Made by a program: the position numbers and the translations under genes
Assembly (NCBI GenBank): GCA_016209525.1
Contig: JACQWK010000685.1
Coordinates: 1 to 43,376, forward strand
Direction of reading: 5' to 3'
Origin: Verrucomicrobiota bacterium
GTDB taxonomy: Bacteria; Verrucomicrobiota; Verrucomicrobiia; Limisphaerales; SIBE01
DNA: 43,376 nucleotides
The notes under the pieces: generated by a model
The model's database searches: none
The model's input: the letters and a program-made list of their open reading frames with translations, nothing else
What the model was told of the DNA's origin: nothing
Part shown: piece by piece, positions 14,923 through 23,804 of the stretch
Layout: each line of letters begins with the position of its first letter
Position numbering within the stretch: position 1 is the stretch's first letter

Positions 14923-16035
14923 ATGACAATCCAATACGGACTCAGGAATTTCATCGGGTTTCTCTGCGCGAGGCGGTTGGTTGCGGCGCTCCTCGGCATC
15001 TGCTTGTTTGCTGCATTGACGACGGCGGCCGACGCACAGGCCCCGTTCCGTGAGCAATTGAGCCGCTTGCCCTTTAAGATCGCATACGAGACTTACACCA
15101 GCGACAATTGGGAGATTTTCGTGATGAACGCGGATGGAACCGATCCCGTGAACATCACCGGCACTCCCGCCGTGCACGAGCATTACCCGCAAGTGTCGCC
15201 CGATGGAACGAAGATCTGCTTCTCCGTCGATGAGGGCGAAGGACGCGATACAATTCGAAGTCTCTGGGTAATGGAGGCGGACGGACGGCATCGGAAAAAG
15301 CTGGCGGACCGTGCGCGCGAACCCTTTTGGAGTCCGGATGGCAAGATCATCGGCTTTCTTCCGCAGGAATTTCCCCGGTTCAACGTCGTCGATTACTCCA
15401 CGAAAGGGATGAGTTTTTATCATCTGGACACGGGAATGATCGAGGCGCATCCCAACAGCGTAAATTTGCACCATCTCTACAATCCTTGTTTCGCTCCGAA
15501 TGGCAAATGGGTGGCGGCCACCGTGCATGCCGGGATGGGTGTCAGCCACGGCATGATGCTGATCGAAGCGCGCGGCGATAGGATCATCAACCTGAAGATT
15601 CCAGGCTGCCGTCCGTGTTTCAGCCCCGACGGCAAGCAGATCGCCTGGGGACCGGGAGACCACGAAATCGCGACTGCCCCGATAGACCTCGATTCGGACC
15701 AACCATCCGTGGGGCCGAGGCGTGTCCGAATCAAGGATGAGAAAAACAAGATTTACCACGTGGATTGGTCGCCCGACAGCCGGTTTCTCTCCATCAGCCG
15801 CGGGCCGGACGGTAAAGGCGACCTGAGCAAGCCGGGCACTTTCCAAGCCGCATGCGAAATTGTGGGCGTGCATGCGGCGGGATGGAACCTTTGCGCTGTT
15901 TCGGCGGAACGGGAAGGCATTCTGGATTTCAATCAAGCGACGGACTCAGATTTTACGATGCTGACGTCAAACGGATGCAGCAATAAGGAATCGGCGTGGT
16001 TCCGCCTCCATCGAACCGGCGGGAGCACGCAGTAA
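14923..16035 (+). CDS. Exported TolB-like beta-propeller protein (PD40 repeats)
   Basis: 370 residues with an N-terminal signal segment ('LVAALLGICLFAALTTAADA') and a chain of WD40-like/PD40 blades: 'IFVMNADGTDPVNITG', 'PQVSPDGTKICFSVDEGEG', 'PFWSPDGKIIGFL', 'PCFAPNGKWVAATV', 'PCFSPDGKQIAWGPGD' and 'VDWSPDSRFLSISRGPDG'. This is the TolB C-terminal-type propeller without a TolB N-terminal domain. It is probably periplasmic and may bind proteins or polysaccharide. No enzyme domain is visible and the neighbours give no specific clue. It could be co-oriented with the following FGE-lipoprotein operon, but a 205-base gap with degenerate repeats intervenes. Confidence 0.8.
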   Translation: MTIQYGLRNFIGFLCARRLVAALLGICLFAALTTAADAQAPFREQLSRLPFKIAYETYTSDNWEIFVMNADGTDPVNITGTPAVHEHYPQVSPDGTKICFSVDEGEGRDTIRSLWVMEADGRHRKKLADRAREPFWSPDGKIIGFLPQEFPRFNVVDYSTKGMSFYHLDTGMIEAHPNSVNLHHLYNPCFAPNGKWVAATVHAGMGVSHGMMLIEARGDRIINLKIPGCRPCFSPDGKQIAWGPGDHEIATAPIDLDSDQPSVGPRRVRIKDEKNKIYHVDWSPDSRFLSISRGPDGKGDLSKPGTFQAACEIVGVHAAGWNLCAVSAEREGILDFNQATDSDFTMLTSNGCSNKESAWFRLHRTGGSTQ

Positions 16036-16240
16036 TAATGATACGCTCAAAAGTGAGCAGTGACCCCTCCCCTGCCCTTCCGCCCTGGCCAAGCGTGCGG
16101 CGGATCGCGGCGCTGGCAGCGCAGGCGCGCTGTCCCTACCCAGCATGGTGGCAGTGTCAAGATGCTCCCGGTTGGGGTGAGGGGCCGGCTTCATGTCGAG
16201 TTACTTACAACTGTTTGGTAACATGCCGCGCACAGGATTC

Positions 16241-17179
16241 ATGAATCTTCGAGTAGCTGGCGAACTGGCTCTCGTCGCATTTCTGACGGCATGCGGGAAT
16301 TCCGAATCGGATCCCCAAAACGCGTCGAAGGCGGCCGATTCTTCAGGCAATTCCAGCGCCGAATTGGCCGGGCTGAGAGATGCCGTCACATCGTCGGGCG
16401 TGGAGATGATTTATCTGCCAGGTGGCGAGTTCAAGATGGGCAGTGACGAGGGAAACGCCGATGAAGCCCCGGCGCACAGGGTCAAGGTCAGCGCGTTCCT
16501 CATCGACAAATTCGAAGTCACTCACGAGATGTTCGCCAAAGCACAACTGCCAAATCCCTCACACTGGCAGGACCACCCGAAAAAGCCGGTGGAACGGGTC
16601 CGATGGCGCGACGCCAAGCAGTACTGCAACGAACGCTCGCTCTTGGAAGGACTGAAACCCTGCTACAACGAAAAATCCGCCGACTGGGATTGCGACTACG
16701 GCGCGAACGGTTATCGCCTGCCAACGGAAGCGGAATGGGAGTACGCCTGCCGCACGGGAGGCGATGAGCGTTACGATTTCGGCTCGGCCGACAAGCTTCG
16801 CCAGCACGCGTGGTTCGCCGACAATGCGGCTGAGAAGACTCACGCTGTCGGAGAAAAGAGGCCCAACCGTTGGGGAATCTTCGATCTTTACGGAAACGTT
16901 TCGGAGTGGTGCGAAGACGTCTATAGTCCGACTTACTACAAAGAGGGTCCGACGGACAATCCACGCGGGCCGCGCAGTTCCGGCAAAGATGTCAAACGCG
17001 TCCTGCGGGGAGGGTCTTGGAAAGCGAGCGCTGAGATGTGCCGCGCCACGTTCCGGCAGGCTGAGCGGACCGGCGACACCGACGCCTGTTTTTTCACCGA
17101 TTACTGCGGCTTTCGCTGCGTGCGGAGCGTGACGCCGGAGGAGCTCCAGCGCTTGAGAATTTTCCGTAAGCGTCCCTGA
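16241..17179 (+). CDS. Lipoprotein with formylglycine-generating-enzyme-like (SUMF1/FGE) domain, paralogue 1
   Basis: A periplasmic lipoprotein with an FGE-sulfatase fold. I chose the ATG at 16241 because it gives a short signal with lipobox LTAC (Cys18, 'LVAFLTACGNS'). The domain follows: 'MIYLPGGEFKMGSDEGNADE', 'EVTHEMFAKA', 'ANGYRLPTEAEWEYACR', 'GNVSEWCEDVY' and 'VLRGGSW...CGFRCVR'. True FGE uses two cysteines, C-x4-C. Here only the first is kept ('EMCRATFRQ'), so sulfatase activation is doubtful and another oxidative or binding role is likely. No sulfatase lies nearby. It is 12 bases upstream of the MBOAT gene, so it probably belongs to an O-acylation operon. A paralogue is at 25429-26391. 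Confidence 0.85.
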   Translation: MNLRVAGELALVAFLTACGNSESDPQNASKAADSSGNSSAELAGLRDAVTSSGVEMIYLPGGEFKMGSDEGNADEAPAHRVKVSAFLIDKFEVTHEMFAKAQLPNPSHWQDHPKKPVERVRWRDAKQYCNERSLLEGLKPCYNEKSADWDCDYGANGYRLPTEAEWEYACRTGGDERYDFGSADKLRQHAWFADNAAEKTHAVGEKRPNRWGIFDLYGNVSEWCEDVYSPTYYKEGPTDNPRGPRSSGKDVKRVLRGGSWKASAEMCRATFRQAERTGDTDACFFTDYCGFRCVRSVTPEELQRLRIFRKRP

Positions 17180-17191
17180 GGCCCGCTCGCC

Positions 17192-18793
17192 ATGCTTTTC
17201 CATACCTGGCCGTTTCTGATCTTTCTCTTAATCGTGCTGCCGGTCTTCTTCGCGCTGCGGAAGACCTCGCTGTGGCTTCCCTGGTTGACGTTGGCCTCCT
17301 ACTTCTTCTATGGCTGGTGGAATCCGTACTACTTGTTCCTGGTTCTATACTCCACTTTGCTCGATTTTTCCCTCGTCGCACTGATGGATCGATGCCCTCG
17401 CGAGGGACGAAAAGTGGACGTGCTGGCGCGCCTGACACGCCTGGAATTCGACGATCGGGTTTTGAAGACCGCGTTTGTCGGAGCGGGCTTGGCCACCCTT
17501 GGAAGCCTGGGCCTGGCGCTAGCCGGGCCACACACGTTGCGGCCTACGATGGCCGCGCTGGGTTTGCTCGTGCTGCTGATGGCGCTAGGGGCGCTCTGGA
17601 GCAGCCGCCGAATCTGGCTGCTGATCAGCCTGGTGAACAACCTCGCTCTCCTGCTTTTTTTCAAATACGCCCGCTTCGTCGTGGAGAATCTCAACGGCGT
17701 CCTCGGCTGGCTTCAAGTTCCGCTGAAATTGTCCGATCCTGCCACGCTCATGCCGTTCGGATTCGAATATCTGCTGCCGGTCGGGATTTCGTTTTTCACG
17801 TTTCAGTCCCTGAGTTACACGATAGACTTCTATCTCGGCAACGTGCATCGCGAGCGCAATTTCATGCGCTTCGCCACTTTCGTGTGTTTCTTCCCCCAAC
17901 TGATGGCCGGGCCGATCGAGCGCGCCAGGCATCTGCTCCCGCAGTTTGGCCAATTCCCGGCGATCCGGCTCCAGAACTTCACCGATGGCGCCTCGTTGTT
18001 CCTGGTCGGCTTGTTCAAGAAATTGGCCCTGGCCAACTACTTTTCATTCTACGTCGAGCGAGTGTATGACAATCCGAAAGCGTTTGGGGCGCCGGCGCTA
18101 ATCCTCGCGACGGTCGCGTTTGGGTGGCAGATCTTCTTTGATTTCAGCGGCTACACGGACATGGCCCGCGGCGTGGCTAAGCTCATGGGCTTTAATCTGA
18201 TCTTGAACTTCAACAATCCGTACCTCGCCACGGGGTTGGGCGATTTCTGGGCGCGGTGGCACATCAGCCTGTCCACGTGGTTCCGGGATTACGTGTATAT
18301 TCCGCTCGGTGGAAACAAACACGGCGTGTTCAAAACCTATCGGAATTTGTTTCTGACCTTCTTCATCTCCGGCATCTGGCACGGGGCGGCGTGGACCTTC
18401 GTCATCTGGGGCAGCCTCCATGCGCTGGGTGTCATGATCACCCGAGAGTTGGAACGGTCCGAGTTTTACCGCACCTGTGTTCCGCAGTCCGTAAAACAAT
18501 TGGGTGTGTTCGCTTTCGTGAGCTTTACTTGGATTTTCTTTCGCGCCGGTTCGCTGAACGACGCGATTCTGATCGTGCAACGCATCTTCACCGCCGCTTG
18601 GCATGATCCGCAGATTCCCGCGCTGATGCTGGGATTGGTGGCGCTGATCTGGTCGTACCAGTGCTTCTACGAGTCGCGATTTCGTGGCCTGCTTCAAACC
18701 GGTCTTGTCCGTGTCGGCGTGGCGGCATTCATGGTTTTGTATTTGTGTGTCTGCAGCTCGGGCGGCGGAGTGTTCATCTATTTCCAATTCTAA
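17192..18793 (+). CDS. MBOAT-family O-acyltransferase (AlgI-like)
   Basis: A 533-residue integral membrane acyltransferase that moves acyl groups, typically acetyl, across the membrane onto exported polysaccharide or other envelope acceptors. About ten hydrophobic helices are visible. The two MBOAT signature histidines are His357 in 'FWARWHISLSTWFRDYVYIP' and His397 in 'ISGIWHGAAWTFVIWG', the second being the catalytic one in AlgI. An unusual N-terminal insert ('DRCPREGRKVDVLARLTRL') lies near residues 67-85. The stop codon is directly followed by the ATG of the SGNH gene, so translation is likely coupled. With the SGNH protein it forms the standard AlgI/AlgJ-like pair. The acceptor polymer is unknown, as no polysaccharide synthase is in the window. 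Confidence 0.93.
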   Translation: MLFHTWPFLIFLLIVLPVFFALRKTSLWLPWLTLASYFFYGWWNPYYLFLVLYSTLLDFSLVALMDRCPREGRKVDVLARLTRLEFDDRVLKTAFVGAGLATLGSLGLALAGPHTLRPTMAALGLLVLLMALGALWSSRRIWLLISLVNNLALLLFFKYARFVVENLNGVLGWLQVPLKLSDPATLMPFGFEYLLPVGISFFTFQSLSYTIDFYLGNVHRERNFMRFATFVCFFPQLMAGPIERARHLLPQFGQFPAIRLQNFTDGASLFLVGLFKKLALANYFSFYVERVYDNPKAFGAPALILATVAFGWQIFFDFSGYTDMARGVAKLMGFNLILNFNNPYLATGLGDFWARWHISLSTWFRDYVYIPLGGNKHGVFKTYRNLFLTFFISGIWHGAAWTFVIWGSLHALGVMITRELERSEFYRTCVPQSVKQLGVFAFVSFTWIFFRAGSLNDAILIVQRIFTAAWHDPQIPALMLGLVALIWSYQCFYESRFRGLLQTGLVRVGVAAFMVLYLCVCSSGGGVFIYFQF

Positions 18794-19951
18794 ATGGCCC
18801 CATCGAAAACCACCGAAATCCGCGATACACCGTTCGTGAACGAGGTGCGGCTCAGCGCCCGGCATTGGATCCTGGCTTTAGGCATCCTGGCGGCGGTTGC
18901 GCTGCTCACGCCCGCGCTTTGGAAGCGACTGGAGCGGTTTCAAACTGGCGCCGATTACCGCATCCCCTACCCTCTCAGCAAGGACTATTGGCTTTACGAG
19001 CGGCGTTTGGAACAGATGGATCCAACCAATGTTGTTTTGCTCGGAGATTCGGTCGTATGGGGTGAATACGTCCGGCCCGACGGCACGCTGTCGCATTTCC
19101 TCAACGACCAGTCCGGCCGCTCCGGAAAGTTTGTAAACGGCGGCGTGAATGGCTTGTTTCCGCTCGCGCTCGAAGGTCTGATCCGCTACTACGGTGGTCC
19201 GCTTCGCCATCGGAAAGTAATGTTGCACTGCAACGTGCTTTGGATGACGAGTCCGAAGGCAGATCTGCACACGGAGAAGGAGGAACGATTCAATCACGCG
19301 GATCTCGTGCCGCAGTTTTACCCGCGCATCCCGTGCTATAGGGCCGACTTGAACCAACGCTTGGGCGCGGTCGTCGAGCGGCACTTCACATTCGCGGAAT
19401 GGGCGACGCACTTACAAATCGCCTACTTCGACCAGAAGAGCATCTTGAACTGGACTCTCGCGCAAGACGGCGGCGATCCGGCTCGTTATCCGAACGCCTA
19501 CAAAAATCCGCTCGCGCAAATCACGTTCGCGATTCCACCGGAGCCAGCGGGCGATCCTGAGCGCGGACCCGGCAGCCCGCGCCACAAGCCGTGGTCCGCG
19601 ACGGGTGAGGGTTCGACCCGCTTCGAGTGGGTGGAACCGGAAACATCCCTCCAATCGGCCGCCTTCAAGCGCTTGGTGAAATTGCTGCAGTCGCGAGGAA
19701 ACGACGTGCTTGTGCTCATCGGCCCGTTCAATGAACACATCATGGCCGGGGAGAATCGTCCTGCGTTTCGGCGGATTCGTGGCGAGATAACGGATTGGCT
19801 CACGCAAAATGAGGTGGCTTGCCTTGTGCCGGAGACGCTTCCCAGCGTGCTCTATGCGGACGCCAGCCATCCGTTGACGGAAGGTTATCAAATGCTCGCC
19901 AGCCGAATCTTCAGCGACGAGACCTTCAGGAAATGGTTCAGGGCAAGATGA
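18794..19951 (+). CDS. SGNH/AlgJ-like acyl-transfer or esterase protein
   Basis: A membrane-anchored SGNH-hydrolase-like protein, predicted to complete acyl transfer in the periplasm together with the MBOAT protein. A single N-terminal helix ('WILALGILAAVALLTPAL', residues 25-42) anchors it. The nucleophile motif is Ser86 in 'NVVLLGDSVVWGEY', and the Asp/His pair is Asp356 and His359 in 'YADASHPLTEGY'. 385 residues. Its ATG follows the MBOAT stop with no gap. It could equally be a de-O-acetylase that edits the same polymer; the sequence does not decide this. Confidence 0.82.
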   Translation: MAPSKTTEIRDTPFVNEVRLSARHWILALGILAAVALLTPALWKRLERFQTGADYRIPYPLSKDYWLYERRLEQMDPTNVVLLGDSVVWGEYVRPDGTLSHFLNDQSGRSGKFVNGGVNGLFPLALEGLIRYYGGPLRHRKVMLHCNVLWMTSPKADLHTEKEERFNHADLVPQFYPRIPCYRADLNQRLGAVVERHFTFAEWATHLQIAYFDQKSILNWTLAQDGGDPARYPNAYKNPLAQITFAIPPEPAGDPERGPGSPRHKPWSATGEGSTRFEWVEPETSLQSAAFKRLVKLLQSRGNDVLVLIGPFNEHIMAGENRPAFRRIRGEITDWLTQNEVACLVPETLPSVLYADASHPLTEGYQMLASRIFSDETFRKWFRAR

Positions 19952-20034
19952 CTGCCGGGCAGCTTCGTCGGCAAAACCTGGTTAGTGTTCCAGCCTTCAT
20001 GAAGTCGGATCGGCCGCCCAACGATCGTTTCGAT

Positions 20035-22914
20035 TCAGCGGGATACGGCGCGGTAGAAACGATGAAGCGAGCTCCTCTCTTCGATGACTTCGATATTCAG
20101 CAGGTAGCTTGAGGCTGTGTTCGTTCGCACGGGCATCCAGGACTGCAAATCCGCTGACGCTTCGATGGCGTAGGTTCGGCCTGGAAGGCAGTTCAAGCTC
20201 ATTTGGGAAACGAGCGGTGAAGCCGGAACGATGCTGACGAATCGCGGAGGGGGGTCGCCACGCAATCGCGCCAGACCCCGTCTCGGCACTCCGTCGAAGC
20301 TTGTGAAGCCTCCACCGACAATCAGGCTTCCATCGGGGAGGGCCAAAACGGAGGAGATGGGCCCTTGGGCCAGCTCGCAGCACACCTCACCCAAATAGAA
20401 ACCTCCCCCCGCGGCGAAACTCGTATCCAAGGTGCCGTTGGAATTGACGCGAGCCACACCTTGGCGCGATTGAATACTGCCTCCATTGCCAGCGGTGAAA
20501 AAACTCCCCGCCAGAAGAATTTTACCATCCCGTTGAAGGACCGCGATCGGTGGATGAGACAGATCATTCGCTCCGAGTCCGCCTGCGATGAAATCCTTCA
20601 GACTTCGGTCGAGCGATCCATTGGGATTGAGGCGCGCGATTCCGCCGGGCACTGAATTGAAGTCGCCAGTCACGATAATCTTCTCATCCGCTTGCAGGGC
20701 CATCGAGGATACTTTTCCGTTAGCGGCAAGATTGGCCACGAAGCCCGTGTCCAGCGAGCCATCGGAATTGAGGCGGGCGATGGCGTTCCGTCTCTGGCCC
20801 CCGACGGAGGTGAAGTCACCCGCGATGAGGATTTTTCCGTCCGGTTGCGGGAGGATGGAATTGATCTCCGTCGTCCAAACGGCTCCGGCGATCTCGCCCG
20901 GACGAAAGCCTTGGTCCAATTGGCTGTTCGAGAGAAGTCGAGTGAGAGCTGGGAGGCGAACGCCGTTCGTCAAATTCGGAAACTCCGCGACGACGAGAAT
21001 TCTACCGTCGAGCTGCGGCGCGATCTTTCGCACGATAGCGTTGGTGGTTCCGATATCCGCGTTGAACTCCGGGTCGAGGGTGCCATCCGGGTGAACGCGC
21101 GCCACGTTGCGCCGCGCTTGGCCGTTCACGGCCAGCGCTTCGACGCCTCCAAGGAGGATCCTGCCGTCCGATTGCGCGGCCAAGGCATAGACCGCTCGCT
21201 CCGAGATCAGTTCGCCACCCCATCCAAGCCTCGTCGAGTATGGCACGACCAAACTAAACGTGTTGTCCAACGACCCGTCGGCGTTCAGTCGGACGACGCT
21301 GGTGGCTTGTCTGGTGATCGGATTGGTCGCCAGAAGACCGCCACCGACGATCACTTTGCCGTCCGCCTGCAACAGCAGCACCGGATCTGTGACGCCTCCC
21401 TCGTAGTTCGTTTCAAAATTCAAAGATGGATTGAAGTGCGGATCGACGCTGCCGGGATGCTCATCGTCGGCGATGGTAATCTTGCTCACGCTGGGTCCCA
21501 GCCCGAGCAACACTCCCGGGGTGGGCCGGCTCAATAGGATTTCGAAGTCCTTGTTCGCGTTGACCAGCGGATTGTCCAGGATTGGAATGGTGATGGTTTT
21601 GGATGTTTCCAACGGCGCGAAGTGGATCGTCCCGCGTTGGGCGTGGAACTCTTGGCCTGCAAGCCCGGAACCATCGATCGTGGCATAGTCCACGTCTGCC
21701 GCCACCCTCGTCTCGCCGATCCGCTGCACAGTGAGCGTGACTGACCTCCCGTCTTCGCGGACTCGAATGCGATCGGCAGCGAATTGGATCGCGGGCGGGT
21801 TGCCGCCTGGGAAAAGCCGGACCAGCCCACCTCTCGGAGCATTGTTAAGCTGCGTAAAAGACCCGGCCACGAGAGCGCTGCCGTCGCTTACAAAAGCCGC
21901 GGCAGACACCGAACTATCCGCACCAAAGATGGACCCACGGTAATAAAGACTTCGATTGAGCGACCCGTCCGGATTCAGCCAAATCAGCCCGGGCACCGAC
22001 GAATGGCTCGGAGGAGTGAATTTCCAGGTTTGTCCGAGGATCATTCCGTCGGATCGCACGGCCAAAGGCGTAATTCCTTCGCTTCCGATGGCTCGGCCAG
22101 GGCACGGTAGAAATGAGGCATCGACGGAGCCGTCCGCGTTGAGCCGTGTCAAGCAACCGTCGTCCAAGAGCAGCTTGCCGTCCGGCTGTTGGAGCACGCG
22201 AGAGTAACCCCGGGGCTGAAAGCTCGGATCCACACTGCCGTCCGCATTGAGGCGGGCCAGAATGGGGCTGATCCCGTAACCATTCGTCGTGTAACCTCGA
22301 AAGAGGAGTTTTCCATTCGACTGGAGCACCAACGTGTCGATGTCGCCCATCAGCTTGCTCCCGTTCAGCATCACTCCGTCCCCCACGTCGAAACTCAGGT
22401 CGAGAGTGCCGTCCGAATTCAGCCGAGCGAGCGAGCGGCGGGCCACTCCATTGACGGAGTCGAAGAATCCGCCAATGACGATTTTTCCATCCGGCCGAAC
22501 CACGATCGCTTTGACCCCATGCGTGTAAGACGGGGGTTGCCCGGAGGGATCGATGTGGGCCGAAGCGGCAAAGTTCGTATCGAGCGAACCGTCGCGATGC
22601 AGCCGTGCCACTTGGTCCCGCTTGATCCCATTGATCGTCGAAAAGATTCCGCCGATGAGAATCTTGCCGTCTGCTTGCAGCGCGAGGGCTCGGACGACCG
22701 TGGTTCTCGGTGGTGTCGTTCGAAACGGGCTTCGCGCGGTGCGAAAAGTGGTGTCCCTTGTTCCATTGGTAAACGGAGCGCGAAAGCCCTCACCTGCAGC
22801 GCGTCGGCCATTCCGAGGCTTTGGGAAGTCAGACAGCTTTTGGCGAGTAGCACGTGCTGCGCGCGAGCTCGCCCACGTTCCGGGACGGCGGTTCATGGAA
22901 AGCCTCCACGCCAA
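20035..22914 (-). CDS. Delta-60 repeat protein with Calx-beta domain, probably 5'-truncated
   Basis: Up to 959 residues, made of many delta-60 repeats of the form 'LQADGKILIGG...ARLxxDGSLDTxF', such as 'VRPDGKIVIGGFFDSVNGVARRS' and 'PQPDGKILIAGDFTSVGG'. A Calx-beta domain sits in the middle ('VREDGRSVTLTVQRIGETR' to 'ILLSRPTPGVLLG'). The end is a short C-terminal module typical of verrucomicrobial surface proteins ('LPGRTYAIEASADLQSWMPV'). Such proteins are normally exported, but no signal peptide is present. The first ~45 residues are low-complexity and read out of the repeat-rich DNA at 22860-23040, so the original 5' end seems to be lost. It may be expressed as a fragment or not at all. 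Confidence 0.75.
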   Translation of the reverse strand: MAWRLSMNRRPGTWASSRAARATRQKLSDFPKPRNGRRAAGEGFRAPFTNGTRDTTFRTARSPFRTTPPRTTVVRALALQADGKILIGGIFSTINGIKRDQVARLHRDGSLDTNFAASAHIDPSGQPPSYTHGVKAIVVRPDGKIVIGGFFDSVNGVARRSLARLNSDGTLDLSFDVGDGVMLNGSKLMGDIDTLVLQSNGKLLFRGYTTNGYGISPILARLNADGSVDPSFQPRGYSRVLQQPDGKLLLDDGCLTRLNADGSVDASFLPCPGRAIGSEGITPLAVRSDGMILGQTWKFTPPSHSSVPGLIWLNPDGSLNRSLYYRGSIFGADSSVSAAAFVSDGSALVAGSFTQLNNAPRGGLVRLFPGGNPPAIQFAADRIRVREDGRSVTLTVQRIGETRVAADVDYATIDGSGLAGQEFHAQRGTIHFAPLETSKTITIPILDNPLVNANKDFEILLSRPTPGVLLGLGPSVSKITIADDEHPGSVDPHFNPSLNFETNYEGGVTDPVLLLQADGKVIVGGGLLATNPITRQATSVVRLNADGSLDNTFSLVVPYSTRLGWGGELISERAVYALAAQSDGRILLGGVEALAVNGQARRNVARVHPDGTLDPEFNADIGTTNAIVRKIAPQLDGRILVVAEFPNLTNGVRLPALTRLLSNSQLDQGFRPGEIAGAVWTTEINSILPQPDGKILIAGDFTSVGGQRRNAIARLNSDGSLDTGFVANLAANGKVSSMALQADEKIIVTGDFNSVPGGIARLNPNGSLDRSLKDFIAGGLGANDLSHPPIAVLQRDGKILLAGSFFTAGNGGSIQSRQGVARVNSNGTLDTSFAAGGGFYLGEVCCELAQGPISSVLALPDGSLIVGGGFTSFDGVPRRGLARLRGDPPPRFVSIVPASPLVSQMSLNCLPGRTYAIEASADLQSWMPVRTNTASSYLLNIEVIEERSSLHRFYRAVSR

Positions 22915-23036
22915 ATTTGGCGCGCATTGGGACCTTGAACTGTAGCCGCCGACGTAAGGAGGCGGATTTTGGTTTTAACCACATTTTCCGCCTCGTTACC
23001 TCGGCGGCTACGAACTGTCGGTTCATGGAAAGCCTC
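22890..23036. repeat. 17-base direct repeats flanking a palindrome
   Basis: ggttcatggaaagcctc occurs at 22890-22906 and again at 23020-23036, on either side of the palindrome at 22942-23011. The layout resembles an insertion bounded by duplicated sequence, although 17 bases is long for a target duplication. It may instead be two copies of one dispersed repeat. Confidence 0.7.
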
Positions 23037-23417
23037 GTGTTCCGGAATGAACTGCGCACGGACCATGAACCACTCATCGCATGGAGGGACGAGGTCCTCC
23101 GAGTCCAAAGGACATGCATCCCAGTAGTTGCACCGTTTTCGGCCTCCGAGGACGTCGGCCCTCCAATCGATGGTCGAAGGTTCATGAAACGGGTGTGGCG
23201 TTTAGTCTGCATATTCTCAGATCTGCGGGTGTTCCAGATCATTTACTTGGGCCATGTTTTCGGGGCGCGGCTATTAGCCGCCGGGAGCGCAAAGATCGCG
23301 GAGCGAATGAGTCGAGGAGGCAGGCTTTCTCACCCACGGCGCGAACGGTTTTCCCTTTTCTGCGTTCTCTGAGGTTGAACTCTTTTCCCAGGTTAACGAA
23401 CTGGTTGTTTGTTTGAC
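22915..23417. other. Repeat-rich region without genes
   Basis: About 500 bases with no convincing coding frame. It contains the 22942-23011 palindrome, one of the 17-base direct repeats, and smaller inverted segments around 23080-23160 (gacgaggtcctccgag and cctccgaggacgtcgg). It separates the truncated delta-60 gene from the FG-GAP remnant. Confidence 0.6.
22942..23011. repeat. Near-perfect 70-base palindrome
   Basis: Left arm begins gtagccgccgacgtaaggag (22942-22966 in full) and the right arm is its near complement (22987-23011), around a 20-base AT-rich loop. It would form a long hairpin and is probably a mobile palindromic element. Confidence 0.85.
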
Positions 23418-23804
23418 TTACGGTTTTCGCAATCGGAAGTAGCCCTGACTTTGAGTGCTTGGCGCGGTGAATTCCCATCGCAAGTCTCTGTTGGTCGGCG
23501 GCGGGTCAACTGGCTTCCAGCTTGTCGGATTGAGGTTCTCGGATTTTTCGAGGATGTATCCCTCAGATGGGAACGGCCAGGAAACAGTCAGCTCATCGCC
23601 ACTCCGGCTGATCCGGATGTTGGGGCCAGAACTGCAGCCATTGATCCACACCGTGACCACTGAAAACATTAAGCTCGCATCGTCGATCGTGACCAGATCC
23701 GGTGTGCCGTCACCGGTGAAATCGGCCACTGCGACGTGAGAAATATTGTCCAAGTGGTAGCCTACCGACGGTTGGAATTTGCCGTCCCCGATTCCCAGCA
23801 GCAC
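23418..23804 (-). pseudogene. FG-GAP/VCBS repeat protein, C-terminal fragment
   Basis: The frame reads 'VLLGIGDGKFQPSVGYHLD' and 'VAVADFTGDGTPDLVTIDD', one FG-GAP repeat, then the usual C-terminal module 'YILEKSENLNPTSWKPVDPP' ending 'QGYFRLRKP'. Only one repeat remains of what is normally a multi-repeat propeller. The 5' end runs directly into a different frame of the ASPIC-containing gene, so it is a fragment fused to unrelated coding DNA, or a frameshift relic. Not expected to be functional. Confidence 0.7.

Noticed and set aside
16056..16190. Third copy of the CCCCTCACC/GGTGAGGGG element
   Set aside because: Only the ends (cccctcccctgccc and ggggtgagggg) resemble it; the interior and flanks do not match.
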